From Christensenellaceae bacterium (GTDB lineage: Bacteria > Bacillota > Clostridia > Christensenellales > CAG-138): a stretch of DNA of 59,292 bases. Below are positions 51,509 to 59,292 of this stretch, piece by piece. Every line of letters starts with the position of its first letter. The first letter of the stretch is position 1. Below the pieces are notes generated by a model. That model searched no databases. It was not told where the DNA came from and worked only from the letters and a program-made list of their open reading frames with translations. The stretch covers positions 134,551 through 193,842 of the forward strand of contig JAFLSU010000001.1 in the NCBI GenBank assembly GCA_022510765.1, written 5' to 3'. The position numbers were made by a program, and so were the translations under genes.

Positions 51509-51676
51509 GATAAAATCTCCTTTTGTAAAGCAAAATTCTATTTGTTGTTTATATAACGGAGCGGATGCGGCGAGCACATCCGCTCGGCCAATCGTAATCG
51601 ATATTAGCTAGTTTATTATCTTGCCGCCCTGCTACGTATGCGCAGTTGATAGTTTTTTTGCGGCTTAGTTAACTCA

Positions 51677-52138
51677 TTATTTGGTCAGCTCGCTGGTGCA
51701 ATGCGGGCAGCGGGTCGCATCGTCATGAATCTCGGTCTTGCAGAACGGGCAGAGCCTGGGTTCATGAACGGGTTCTGCTTCCTCTTTCTTCTTGCCAATA
51801 TCCTTGAGCTTATTGATCAGCTTCACGATTATGAATATGATCAGCGCAATAAGCAGGAAATTGATGACGGCCGCAATGAACTGTCCGTAGCTGAGTACGG
51901 TCGCACCGGCTGCGGTCGCATCGGCAGCAGTCATGCCCTCGGTAATAAGGCCTCCGCCCTTGAGGACGATGAACAGCGAACTCAGGCTTGAAGCATTGAA
52001 AACAAGACCGAACAACGGCATGAACAGGTCGTTTACAACGCTCGTGACTATGCTTCCGAAGGCGGCGCCAATCATAACACCGACAGCCATGTCCATGACA
52101 TTGCCCTTAAAAGCAAACTTTTTGAATTCAGACCACAT
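51677..52138 (-). CDS. mscL: Large-conductance mechanosensitive channel MscL
   Basis: A 153-residue channel that opens under membrane tension to release solutes. The N-terminus MWSEFKKFAFKGNVMDMAVG and first helix VGVMIGAAFGSIVTSVVNDL are highly conserved. The second helix is near 90-115 (FLLIALIIFIIVKLINKL). The C-terminal tail is unusual in carrying four cysteines in a zinc-ribbon pattern (LCPFCKTEIHDDATRCPHCT), found in some Clostridia MscL proteins. The ribosome site GGAGG lies 8 nt upstream. Monocistronic. Confidence 0.95.
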   Translation of the reverse strand: MWSEFKKFAFKGNVMDMAVGVMIGAAFGSIVTSVVNDLFMPLFGLVFNASSLSSLFIVLKGGGLITEGMTAADATAAGATVLSYGQFIAAVINFLLIALIIFIIVKLINKLKDIGKKKEEAEPVHEPRLCPFCKTEIHDDATRCPHCTSELTK

Positions 52139-52305
52139 ATAATACCTCCATAGTGGTTGATTACTTTAAATATAACCTAAACATGCGCTGATTTCAATAG
52201 CAAGAAATAATATAAAATCACATTTTTCGCGTACATAGCCCAATAGACCAGCAAACTTTGCAAATTTGTATTAATCACTTGATTCTTTGTGCCACACAAC
52301 TTTGC

Positions 52306-53382
52306 CTACCAGCCCTGCGTTGATAGCGTTTCTCCCGTCGCCTTCACGATAAATACCTCCAAATCTATCGAGTCGGACCCTTCGGCAAACTCGATAGCCT
52401 CATCAGGAGGCATCAAGAACAGCATCGTCGACAGAGCGTCCGCAAGCTCGGAGCTGCCAACACATACCGTGACGGACTTTACATAGTCCGCCGGAAAAAG
52501 GGTTTCGGGGTCGATTATATGATGGTACCGAATCCCGTCCACCGTGTAATACCTTTGGTAGTCACCGCTTGTGACAAGCGACTGCCCCGCGATGCTCTTA
52601 TACGTGATGTTTTCACTTCCGGTAACCCCGCTTGGAATCGCGTCCGCTCCGCTAAGGTTTTCATAAATGACAAACGGATTCTGTACTGCGGTATTCCATT
52701 CCTCTCCGCCGGGCTTGGTGCCTATTGTACCGATGTTTCCTCCCGCATTGATCAATACGCCGTCATAGCCAAGCTCCATTAGCGTATCGCATACCCGCTC
52801 CACGGCAAAGCCCTTTGCTATCGCTCCTACGTCTATGCTCGCTTGCTCGTCGGTTATCTCCACCGTACCCGCTTCCGAATCCACTATCAGGCTGCCGATG
52901 TCACAATGCTCACTCGCCCGCAGAAGCTCCGACCTCTCGGGAAGCACAGCGGAATCGGGCGAATTTATTCCGTTCTCCCTATATTCATGCCATATGCTCA
53001 GCACTGCTCCGAACATGATATTGAGCCTGCCCTCGCTATAGGAATGCATTGAAATGCCAAAATTTAGTAAATCTATTATCTCCTGAGCAGCTTCCACCGC
53101 GCCTTTGCCCGCGTTATCGTTTATGGATTTTAAATTGGTTATTCCTTCATATGTATTATAAATATCGAAATACCTATGATAGCTGAGCATTTCCGCCTCG
53201 ACGGTCGTACAAAGCTTTTCAAAATCGCTTTCATTTTTGCAAAATGCCGTAATTGTAACGGAGGTGTCGAACGCGCCCAAAAAGGTATAGCTATAGCGAT
53301 TAAGACCCGCGCAGGCTGATATTGCGCCGGTACAGGTTATCAAAAGTATTATTACAACAAAAAAGGACGCAGCCCGTTTCAT
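52306..53382 (-). CDS. apbE: FAD:protein FMN transferase (ApbE family) lipoprotein
   Basis: A 358-residue exported enzyme that attaches FMN through a phosphoester bond to Thr or Ser of flavoproteins such as Rnf and Nqr subunits. A lipoprotein signal at the N-terminus ends GAISAC. The flavin-binding region is GAFDTSVTITAFC near 33. Other landmarks are SEGRLNIMFGAVLSIW near 120, SIDVGAIAKGFAVERVCDTL near 185, and the metal-binding ITSGDYQRYYTVDGIRYHHIIDP-like region near 270. The start at 53382 follows a weak GGACG site. It lies downstream of the ger operon, whether co-transcribed is unclear. Confidence 0.92.
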   Translation of the reverse strand: MKRAASFFVVIILLITCTGAISACAGLNRYSYTFLGAFDTSVTITAFCKNESDFEKLCTTVEAEMLSYHRYFDIYNTYEGITNLKSINDNAGKGAVEAAQEIIDLLNFGISMHSYSEGRLNIMFGAVLSIWHEYRENGINSPDSAVLPERSELLRASEHCDIGSLIVDSEAGTVEITDEQASIDVGAIAKGFAVERVCDTLMELGYDGVLINAGGNIGTIGTKPGGEEWNTAVQNPFVIYENLSGADAIPSGVTGSENITYKSIAGQSLVTSGDYQRYYTVDGIRYHHIIDPETLFPADYVKSVTVCVGSSELADALSTMLFLMPPDEAIEFAEGSDSIDLEVFIVKATGETLSTQGW

Positions 53383-53433
53383 ATTAGATAGATTACGTCC
53401 TTTTCCCAAATATGTCAAGTTTTTGTTCGGATT

Positions 53434-53595
53434 TTATTTCATCTGATTGATTTGAAGCGCTGCTGTGCCGGCAGCGATAAGCCCGATAAGTATCACCATG
53501 CCAATAACGGAACCAAACCTTCTGCCGCGTATGCTGTGGATCATATACATCACATCGTAAATCACGCAAACTGTCGCAACAACAAGTACTATCAT
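53434..53595 (-). CDS. 53-residue two-helix membrane protein after gerC
   Basis: This short gene has a good ribosome site (GGGGGTG, 7 nt before the ATG). It encodes two hydrophobic helices, MIVLVVATVCVIYDVMYMIH and SVIGMVILIGLIAAGTAALQ, joined by a basic loop (SIRGRRFG). It starts 12 nt after the gerC stop, so it belongs to the ger operon. Bacillus germinant receptor operons sometimes carry a small D-subunit of about 75 residues with two membrane helices that modulates receptor function. The size class and position fit, but sequence similarity cannot be judged here. Confidence 0.75.
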   Translation of the reverse strand: MIVLVVATVCVIYDVMYMIHSIRGRRFGSVIGMVILIGLIAAGTAALQINQMK

Positions 53596-53607
53596 ACGTA
53601 CACCCCC

Positions 53608-54885
53608 TTACTGCCTCGAAATGGCGATATAAAAATCGTCCAGCATGAGATTTAAATCAAACTCGACCTCGATATCGGCATAGTTCTTCTTCCAATCAAA
53701 GGCCTCAAGCTCCGCAACCGTCCTGAATTCTTTCGAAACATACTTGCCAAGACCCATCGCGTCACTATTGCATTCCTGACATATCTTGAAAACACGTTCA
53801 AGCTCCGATACAAAATAATCCTGCACTAGCTCATGCATTCCTTCGTTCCACTTCTCTCCTATGGTACGCGTGGCATCCTGTTCCACCGAGATGTCTAAGT
53901 TCAGGCTTACCTTCACCTTAATCTTCTCTCCGCTCATATCGACCTTTACGGTTCGCTTATCCATTTTGGCAAGCAGGGCTATGGGAACCTGTTTGCCGGG
54001 TTTGTCTGCTTCTGTGGATTTATCCGATTTTCCGGAATCGATCGAGCCTTTTGGTATGCTCAGGCTGCACGTTATCGTGCCGGACTTAAACTCTCCCCTT
54101 CCCATGTTCATGAACTGAGTATCATGCGGGGTTAGCATCCCTGTCATCTTCCACCCATCAAACAGCGCGGCAGCGGTGGTGAGAGACATTGTGCCGCCCA
54201 AAGGCGCTCCCTCCTCCGCGTCCTCGAGCGGATTTTTGCCTTCGGAAGACGAAGTTTTTTGGCTCGCATCGGTCACCACTTTCTCATTGAAAAACCCGAC
54301 CGGCGTCACCGGGTCAAAATACTCACCATCGCACGCTTCCAAAAAGGTGCTCAAGTCGGTAACGGCGATTTGTCCTGAGTTGATCTGGTCATATAACATG
54401 TCGTCCTGGAATTTGGTCAGATTAGGATTGTTATTCGCCGCAAGGCCGCCCAGGTACTCCCTGAGCGTACATTGAACGATCATAACGATCGCCGACTGCC
54501 TTATGCGCAGCTTATCAAATGATAGTTTGAAAAAATCCTCTATCATACCTTCACGGGCAAGCTCCTCCCCGAATATGAACACATGCGTCCTTGTAAAATT
54601 CAATGGATACGCCGTTCTGTAGCTTATTCGGTTGATGGCTTCAAAAAGAGTGTTCCCCTCCGAGGAAAGTATGATAGAGCCGCCCTCGTTCTCCGAGCCT
54701 TCGTTGGAACGTTCTCTTTGCAGCTCCAATATGACCTCATATTTTTCCTCCTTGCCCTTATCCGCACCTATCGTAACCACATAGCCATAGTTATCAAGGC
54801 TTATTGGGTTTAGACAGCCCGTCAAGGCCGCGCATGCGCAGAACATCAACACAATCGCCATTATAATACATATCTTTTTTCTCAT
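53608..54885 (-). CDS. gerC: Germinant receptor lipoprotein, Ger(x)C family
   Basis: A 425-residue lipoprotein of the spore inner membrane. The signal peptide MRKKICIIMAIVLMFCACAA ends at the lipobox LTGC. LNPISLDNYGYVVTIGADKG is the start of the first domain, and RTHVFIFGEELAREGMIEDF lies near 115. The C-terminal third includes EQDATRTIGEKWNEGMHELV and the final domain with NYADIEVEFDLNL. Ger(x)C proteins form part of a nutrient receptor with A and B subunits. The ATG at 54885 is preceded by the unusual initiation element at 54886-54925. A GC-richer insert (SEGKNPLEDAEEGAPLGG) is present near 230. Confidence 0.9.
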   Translation of the reverse strand: MRKKICIIMAIVLMFCACAALTGCLNPISLDNYGYVVTIGADKGKEEKYEVILELQRERSNEGSENEGGSIILSSEGNTLFEAINRISYRTAYPLNFTRTHVFIFGEELAREGMIEDFFKLSFDKLRIRQSAIVMIVQCTLREYLGGLAANNNPNLTKFQDDMLYDQINSGQIAVTDLSTFLEACDGEYFDPVTPVGFFNEKVVTDASQKTSSSEGKNPLEDAEEGAPLGGTMSLTTAAALFDGWKMTGMLTPHDTQFMNMGRGEFKSGTITCSLSIPKGSIDSGKSDKSTEADKPGKQVPIALLAKMDKRTVKVDMSGEKIKVKVSLNLDISVEQDATRTIGEKWNEGMHELVQDYFVSELERVFKICQECNSDAMGLGKYVSKEFRTVAELEAFDWKKNYADIEVEFDLNLMLDDFYIAISRQ

Positions 54886-54925
54886 GCTTACTACCATAGC
54901 TTTCACGCAGCGAAAGCTTCCTTTC
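54886..54925 (-). promoter_or_regulatory. Initiation element: GAAAGG, hairpin, ATGGTA, ATG (copy 3)
   Basis: On the minus strand GAAAGG (54925-54920) is followed by a 9-bp hairpin AGCTTTCGC-TGC-GTGAAAGCT (54918-54898) and ATGGTAGTAAGC directly before the gerC ATG. The match to the copy before the SpoVB-like gene is close over more than 40 nt. Confidence 0.5.
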
Positions 54926-55030
54926 TTTTGGAATTGTGGCTGGTTTTGTGAAACAAAATCGGGAGTGCGAAGCGTCGGTAGACGCTTTGATTACAGAAAG
55001 CCACAAAACCGAGCTTGAAAAATTTATTTT
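54926..55030 (-). promoter_or_regulatory. Structured gap between gerB and gerC with alternative pairings
   Basis: On the minus strand the segment GGTTTTGTGGCT (55010-54999) can pair in two overlapping ways. GGTTTTGTG pairs with CACAAAACC (54950-54942), or TTGTGGCT pairs with AGCCACAA (54941-54934). Between them lies a perfect hairpin AAGCGTC-TACC-GACGCTT (54987-54970). Such overlapping pairing options are what a regulatory switch would need. This is an unusually long and structured gap for a ger operon. Confidence 0.45.
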
Positions 55031-56152
55031 TCAAACTTTACTCCCTTCTTTCAGCGCGCCTCCCGATTTTTTCTTCAGAAGCGCGATAAACGCCGCGATC
55101 AACAGCGGCACTGCGATAACTACAAAGCCGATGCTGTCCGATATATTTCGAAGCTGCTGAAAATTCAATATTACACCGTCGAACTCAAATAAGAGTACGA
55201 TCATCGTCAGCACCGCTGCGGAACCCATAGGGGGCCTGATGTCCTTCAAGCCAAAGCTCTGAGTGAAAAGGAGCGAACCTGCGTAGATATAGAATGAACC
55301 CGCTAGCATACAGCCGTTCAGCCATGCCATCTGCGCAAGCTTATCCATGCGCAGAAGCTGTGTTTCAAATCGGTTAAGGTGGTTCAGGCGGTACAATGGC
55401 ATGAATAGTTGCTGTAGCTCGGAATATGTGTATATCAGGCTCAGCGCAAACTGCGCAACGAAGCATACGCCCGCCGCGACAAGCGCCGCAATGATACCGG
55501 TTTTTTTTGCCGATTTCACTCCGTTCAGCCCGTTGCAGGTCACGAGTAATCCCACCATACCCGGCAGAAAGCATGCCATTTCGGAGAACGAAAGCTCCGT
55601 TGTCCGCCTCAGATCGCCGCCAAGGATCGGATAAAGCCTATATACCTCAAATTCGTTCACAGCCGAAACGATGTTTATCGCCGTGATCAGCAGCATAAGC
55701 CCCACAAAGCACTTCGCGGCTCTGCCTATGGTTTCAAACCCAAGCCACGCTATTATGAGTACCGTCGGAAGCACGAACAAAGTTATCTGCCCATATGTAA
55801 CTCCGTTATAGTAAAGCGCGTGCATGCTCTGGATGAACTTTCCTATTGGCGAATATGCCGCGATGATAAAACACAGGAACAAAACCAACGACGCTATCGA
55901 CGCACCCACGCTTCCAAAAGCATTTTTTAACAGTTCCGAAAGATTCCTTGAGCCGCTCCTGCGCATGGACGCGATCAGTATAAGATAAAGAAACAGCGAA
56001 AGTATTGCCGCAACAGGTAGCGTTACATAACTTGAATTACCCTTAGAATATGTAAAGGATTGATCGAGAGTAAATAGCCCGCTGACCGCCATGGCCGTTG
56101 CCGCGAGGCTTACTCCCTCCTGCATACCCATCCTGCCTTCTTTTAAGTTCAT
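55031..56152 (-). CDS. gerB: Germinant receptor permease subunit, GerB family
   Basis: A 373-residue membrane protein of the APC-like GRB family with about ten helices. It binds nutrient germinants in the spore inner membrane. It begins MNLKEGRMGMQEGVSLAATA and has LDQSFTYSKGNSSYVTLPVA near 30, followed by helices at about 42-62, 80-105, 122-142, 150-170, 195-215, 228-250, 275-300 and 310-360. The ATG overlaps the gerA stop (ATGA), so translation is coupled. The order A-B-C is that of typical tricistronic receptors. Confidence 0.9.
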   Translation of the reverse strand: MNLKEGRMGMQEGVSLAATAMAVSGLFTLDQSFTYSKGNSSYVTLPVAAILSLFLYLILIASMRRSGSRNLSELLKNAFGSVGASIASLVLFLCFIIAAYSPIGKFIQSMHALYYNGVTYGQITLFVLPTVLIIAWLGFETIGRAAKCFVGLMLLITAINIVSAVNEFEVYRLYPILGGDLRRTTELSFSEMACFLPGMVGLLVTCNGLNGVKSAKKTGIIAALVAAGVCFVAQFALSLIYTYSELQQLFMPLYRLNHLNRFETQLLRMDKLAQMAWLNGCMLAGSFYIYAGSLLFTQSFGLKDIRPPMGSAAVLTMIVLLFEFDGVILNFQQLRNISDSIGFVVIAVPLLIAAFIALLKKKSGGALKEGSKV

Positions 56153-57759
56153 TGATTCGTATCCCTCCTTTTTTCGAGCGAATCACCAAAGGTGTTCAGA
56201 TAGTCCTCTCCTCGATGATGAAGTCCGATTTTGCCGCGCAGAATAAACGGGCGTTTTGCATACGTTTTGGGTGCATACGGGGCGAGGAACGGAACCCCAA
56301 AGGATTTCAGATTTGAAATATATCCTATAAAGAGCATGAATGCAGCAACAAGCCCAAGCAACCCGCCCATCCACGCCGCAAGGACGAACGCGATCCGAAA
56401 ATACGATGCAGAGATCTGCGTGGAATAATCCGGTATGCAGAAGTTTCCAAGACCCGACAGAGCAACTATGATGAGTATGACTGAGCTTGCAAGGTTCGCG
56501 GCGACCGCAGCCTGACCGAGAATAAGGCCACCGATAACGCCGATCGCCTGCCCAACGCTCCCGGGAACGCGCATTCCCGCTTCGCGTATAAGCTGAAAAA
56601 CAAACAGGAGCAGTATCATTTCAAACGGGAGCGGTTCAAACACCATCTTTCTTGACTGGATCACCGTACTCAGCACCTCGGTCGAAAGCAATCCCTGATG
56701 GTACATCGCAAGCGCGATGAAGTACCCGGGAAGCAGGAGCGACAGGATAACGCCTGCATATCGTATAACACGCATGACGTTGCCGAGCGGCCAACGCATA
56801 TAGATGTCCTCGGAGGTGCTCATCATGGTTGCGATGGTGACAGGCATGACCAGTGCGAACGGACTCCCCTCGGAGATCAACGCCACTCCGCCCTGCATGA
56901 TATATGAACAAGCTTTGTCGGGACGCTCGGTGGACAGTATCTGAGGTATCGGCGACCAGCCCGTATCCTCAATAAGCTGCTCGATCATTCCGGTGCTTGC
57001 AACCATTCTGGTGCTTATCGCAGCAAGCCTTCGCTTGATTTCTTCAATCAGAGTACGGTTGGTTACGCCGTCACGATATATAATTGCGATGCGGGTATTA
57101 TTATCACCTCCTGACATCCTGAACTCGGCCACCAGGTCGTCCGAGTGGATTATCCTTCGCACCAAAGTTATATTGGTGCGAAGGCTTTCGGTGAAGCCCT
57201 CCTTGGGTCCCCGTATCGCCCGCTCGTTCTCCGGTTGCATAACGCTTCGCTTTTCAAACGACCTCGTTTCAAGCAGTATTGCCACGGTTGATCCATCGAC
57301 GAACAGGGCGGTTCTGCCGTCCATTATTGCGAGCTTTGCAGAATTAAAATCCGTATCCGTCTCGGTCTCGCTTATTTGCAGGATATTGTTTATCAAATAA
57401 TCGGGATCGGTTTTAACTTCTCCATCCGCTGCCATCAGCGGTCTAAGTATAAAATCGCTAATGCTTTTATCTCCAGCCATTCCGTTCATATAGATAAGAA
57501 GCGCGGGAAACTTCCCGGCAATGTTGAATCTGCGGAAAATGATATCGGTATTGATATCGGATCTGAATACCTCTCTGAATTGACGTTCAATTTCAGTAAT
57601 ATCATCCGAAAATGACACCTTTTTTACATCGCCATCGGGGTAGACATCGCTCCATCCGCCCCAATGCTGAGGAGCGCCCTTTTCACGCTCCAGCAACTCG
57701 TAGCGCACATCCTGTTTATCGAATCCAAGAAATCTACGCATACTTTCCGTAAAGCCCAT
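56149..57759 (-). CDS. gerA: Germinant receptor subunit A, GerA family
   Basis: A 536-residue protein of the spore germination receptor. The soluble N-terminal half has KFPALLIYMNGMAGDKSISD near 85 and the segment EGFTESLRTNITLVRRIIHS near 190, the conserved signature of the family. The C-terminal half has 4-6 membrane helices, including EPLPFEMILLLFVFQLIREA near 365 and SVGQAIGVIGGLILGQAAVA near 400. GGAGGTAATA precedes the ATG. It is the first gene of gerA-gerB-gerC-small membrane protein. Such operons are normally read in the forespore by sigma-G; I could not define that promoter with confidence. Confidence 0.93.
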   Translation of the reverse strand: MGFTESMRRFLGFDKQDVRYELLEREKGAPQHWGGWSDVYPDGDVKKVSFSDDITEIERQFREVFRSDINTDIIFRRFNIAGKFPALLIYMNGMAGDKSISDFILRPLMAADGEVKTDPDYLINNILQISETETDTDFNSAKLAIMDGRTALFVDGSTVAILLETRSFEKRSVMQPENERAIRGPKEGFTESLRTNITLVRRIIHSDDLVAEFRMSGGDNNTRIAIIYRDGVTNRTLIEEIKRRLAAISTRMVASTGMIEQLIEDTGWSPIPQILSTERPDKACSYIMQGGVALISEGSPFALVMPVTIATMMSTSEDIYMRWPLGNVMRVIRYAGVILSLLLPGYFIALAMYHQGLLSTEVLSTVIQSRKMVFEPLPFEMILLLFVFQLIREAGMRVPGSVGQAIGVIGGLILGQAAVAANLASSVILIIVALSGLGNFCIPDYSTQISASYFRIAFVLAAWMGGLLGLVAAFMLFIGYISNLKSFGVPFLAPYAPKTYAKRPFILRGKIGLHHRGEDYLNTFGDSLEKRRDTNQ

Positions 57760-57952
57760 TATTACCTCCGTAACAATTTATACGCAGTCTTGATCGGTAC
57801 GAATTTATGCATCCAACGTGTCCATCGAACGAATCCGCAGCGATCCCTCACGGTATTATCTGCAAAGAAACTCTTTGTCATTCAAAACCGTCATTATTCC
57901 GCATGGCTATGACATATAATCAAGCGACGTATAAAAAGTGGAGGGAATTAAC

Positions 57953-58852
57953 GTGAAAATATTCGTTATTTCAAAAAAGACGCTCATGCTTGCGCTCGGC
58001 GCGCTGCTCGTAGTTATTGCGGCGATCATATTCGCTCTCACAAGCATCGGAGGAAAATCAGAAGCTCCCGATGGCGGAGATCCTTCGGTCGGGACATCGG
58101 GCAACACGTTAGGGAACGCATCCAGCAACGTATCTGGTAACGTATCAAGCGGCAATCATGGAAACGTGGTCGAGCAGTATGAACTGGATGTGCTGGCAGG
58201 GCTGATGAAGGAACTGCCGGTGTACAGCGTCAGCCGCGAGGATAAAAAGATCGCGCTGACGATCGATGCGGCATGGGATGATGACAAAACCGATTTCATC
58301 CTTGAAACGCTGCAAAGGTACAACATTAAAGCCACATTCTTCCTTTGCGGATTTTGGGCGAAAGACTACCCCGAAAAGGTGAAGCTCATTCACGAACAAG
58401 GGCATGTGATCGGGAATCATTCTATGACGCACCCACATATGAATTCCCAGTCCTCCGCACAGATTCTTAATGAGCTAAAAAGCTATGACGACCTGCTTGA
58501 ATCCATAATCGGCACGAGATCGACCCTGTTCCGTGCGCCATACGGCGAGTATAATGACAACGTCATCACCACCGTCCGCAGCGCGGGCTATGAAGTGATC
58601 CAATGGGATGTCGATACGGTCGATTGGAAGGAGGAACGCTCAGCGCAGACCATCCTTGATACGGTTTTCTCGAAGCTCAAAGACGGCTCCATCATCCTCT
58701 GCCACAACAACGGCTATAAGATTGAGCAGTACCTTCCAACGCTCATCGAGACCGCACTCGAGCAGGGCTATGAGTTCGTGACCGTAAGCGAGCTTCTTCA
58801 CAGCGGCAGCACCATAATCGATGTAAACGGCGTTCAAAAACCTGCTGAATAA
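57953..58852 (+). CDS. Polysaccharide deacetylase, PdaB-like
   Basis: A 299-residue membrane-anchored carbohydrate esterase family 4 enzyme. A single N-terminal helix (about residues 8-32) is followed by a Ser/Gly/Asn linker. The catalytic NodB domain begins at about 90 with KKIALTIDAAWDDDKTDFIL, where the usual TFDD becomes TIDAAWDD, as in PdaB/YlxY-like sporulation proteins. Then come GHVIGNHSMTHPHMNSQ (the His-X3-His metal site), RAPYGEYNDNVIT and IILCHNNGYK. PdaB-type proteins act in spore cortex maintenance. The GTG start at 57953 follows GGAGGG. It is encoded divergently from the ger operon. Confidence 0.85.
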   Translation: MKIFVISKKTLMLALGALLVVIAAIIFALTSIGGKSEAPDGGDPSVGTSGNTLGNASSNVSGNVSSGNHGNVVEQYELDVLAGLMKELPVYSVSREDKKIALTIDAAWDDDKTDFILETLQRYNIKATFFLCGFWAKDYPEKVKLIHEQGHVIGNHSMTHPHMNSQSSAQILNELKSYDDLLESIIGTRSTLFRAPYGEYNDNVITTVRSAGYEVIQWDVDTVDWKEERSAQTILDTVFSKLKDGSIILCHNNGYKIEQYLPTLIETALEQGYEFVTVSELLHSGSTIIDVNGVQKPAE

Positions 58853-59003
58853 AGAATTTTTGGAAAAAGATCCTCGAATTCAACGTTTTAGAAATTATTA
58901 GGGGCGACTTTGCCGGGACCTCAAAATCTCACAAAGCCACCCTTAAATCTTTTAAGGAATATGTTTCTAATACTGCAACGAGTTAGATAAGCTTACTTAG
59001 GGA

Positions 59004-59032
59004 TTGTCTTATTTTGGCCGTTATGTTATTAT
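59004..59032 (+). promoter_or_regulatory. Promoter of the terminal GNAT gene
   Basis: TTGTCT (59004-59009) and TATTAT (59027-59032) are 17 nt apart, and a TG extension precedes the -10 box. The gene starts at 59067, about 30 nt after the expected start site. Confidence 0.55.
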
Positions 59033-59066
59033 AGCGATAGACTTGAATTTACAGGGAGGCTGTAAT

Positions 59067-59292
59067 ATGGAAATACGAAGGTTTCAACAGGAAGATGCAA
59101 TAGAAACAGCACAACTTATTGCCAAAACTCTAATGATAAGCAATAGTAAAGACTACTCAAGAGAATACATTGAAAGCACTATAGCGTCCCATTCAGCAGA
59201 CATTTTAAGGGAGCGAGCAAACGATGGACATATGTACGTTGTTTGTGATGATTCACGGATCATTGGATGTGGTGCTATTGCGGGATATTGGG
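59067..59292 (+). CDS. GNAT-family N-acetyltransferase (partial, runs off the window)
   Basis: The first 75 residues of an acetyltransferase-like protein. It begins MEIRRFQQEDAIETAQLIAK, the usual first strand and helix of the GNAT fold, and continues to DDSRIIGCGAIAGYW, corresponding to strand 3. GGGAGG precedes the ATG by 8 nt. The acetyl-CoA binding loop is beyond the window edge. Codons are AT-rich relative to the deacetylase gene before it. Confidence 0.75.
   Translation, partial: MEIRRFQQEDAIETAQLIAKTLMISNSKDYSREYIESTIASHSADILRERANDGHMYVVCDDSRIIGCGAIAGYW

Noticed and set aside
50453-51556. Long plus-strand ORF of 367 codons
   Set aside because: It is the antisense shadow of the isocitrate dehydrogenase gene, caused by strong codon bias.
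1-59292. CRISPR arrays and rRNA genes
   Set aside because: No regularly spaced direct repeats with unique spacers and no rRNA sequence were seen. The only tandem repeats are the three 42-bp units at 47815-47940.

Overview
The window looks like a chromosomal segment of an anaerobic, endospore-forming Bacillota (class Clostridia). The reasons are a gerA-gerB-gerC germinant receptor operon, a YtxC-like sporulation gene beside thrS, a SpoVB-like flippase, a PdaB-like deacetylase, a T-box on thrS, an L27 with the Firmicutes N-terminal extension beside its protease Prp, and a dockerin-bearing surface protein. I cannot name the genus.

Layout. (1) 1-4409: an ABC transporter ATPase running off the left edge, an RpiR-type regulator with a PHP-domain protein, a small membrane protein, a HAD phosphatase and tRNA-Leu(CAA). 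(2) 4410-9845: a graveyard of mobile-element and phage genes directly after the tRNA: RelB-like antitoxin remnants, a collapsed lysin module, a broken SRAP gene, a small XRE regulator and a frameshifted helix-turn-helix gene. (3) 9846-31377: a surface-polysaccharide locus of the Wzx/Wzy type, all on the minus strand. Read in the direction of transcription it holds a sugar aminotransferase, an initiating sugar-phosphate transferase, a GNAT acetyltransferase, a PLP lyase-like enzyme, an ATP-grasp ligase, glycosyltransferases, the polymerase, the flippase, a UDP-HexNAc 6-dehydrogenase, three more ATP-grasp proteins (one with an amber codon), an N5-(carboxyethyl)ornithine synthase-like opine dehydrogenase, a patch of gene remnants, and the three UDP-L-FucNAc enzymes CapE, CapG and CapF. 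(4) 31378-32934: a long non-coding stretch with two divergent promoters of perfect consensus. (5) 32935-59292: mostly housekeeping genes: an LRR-dockerin protein, DUF368 (PopT-type) and DUF362 proteins, an L-cysteine desulfidase family protein, an AT-rich DUF4062 gene that looks transferred, SpoVB-like, dGTPase, AroQ, AroE, ThrS, YtxC-like, OGG, L21-Prp-L27, a SEC-C protein, Icd, MscL, ApbE, the ger operon, a deacetylase and the start of a GNAT protein.

How the genes fit together. The polysaccharide locus encodes one complete UDP-L-FucNAc route and a WbuB-like glycosyltransferase that could use it. The uronic-acid-forming dehydrogenase sits next to TupA-like and sugar-transfer ATP-grasp ligases and an opine-type dehydrogenase. 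This suggests a glycan whose uronic acid or amino sugar is amide-linked to an N-(carboxyethyl) amino acid. I regard this as the most interesting hypothesis in the window.

Two further signals stand out. Three unrelated genes (LRR-dockerin, SpoVB-like, gerC) share an initiation region of the form GAAAGG, hairpin, ATGGTA, 6 nt, ATG. A 53-residue two-helix membrane protein follows gerC and resembles the small D-subunit genes of Bacillus germinant receptors.

All calls come from reading the sequence without database searches.
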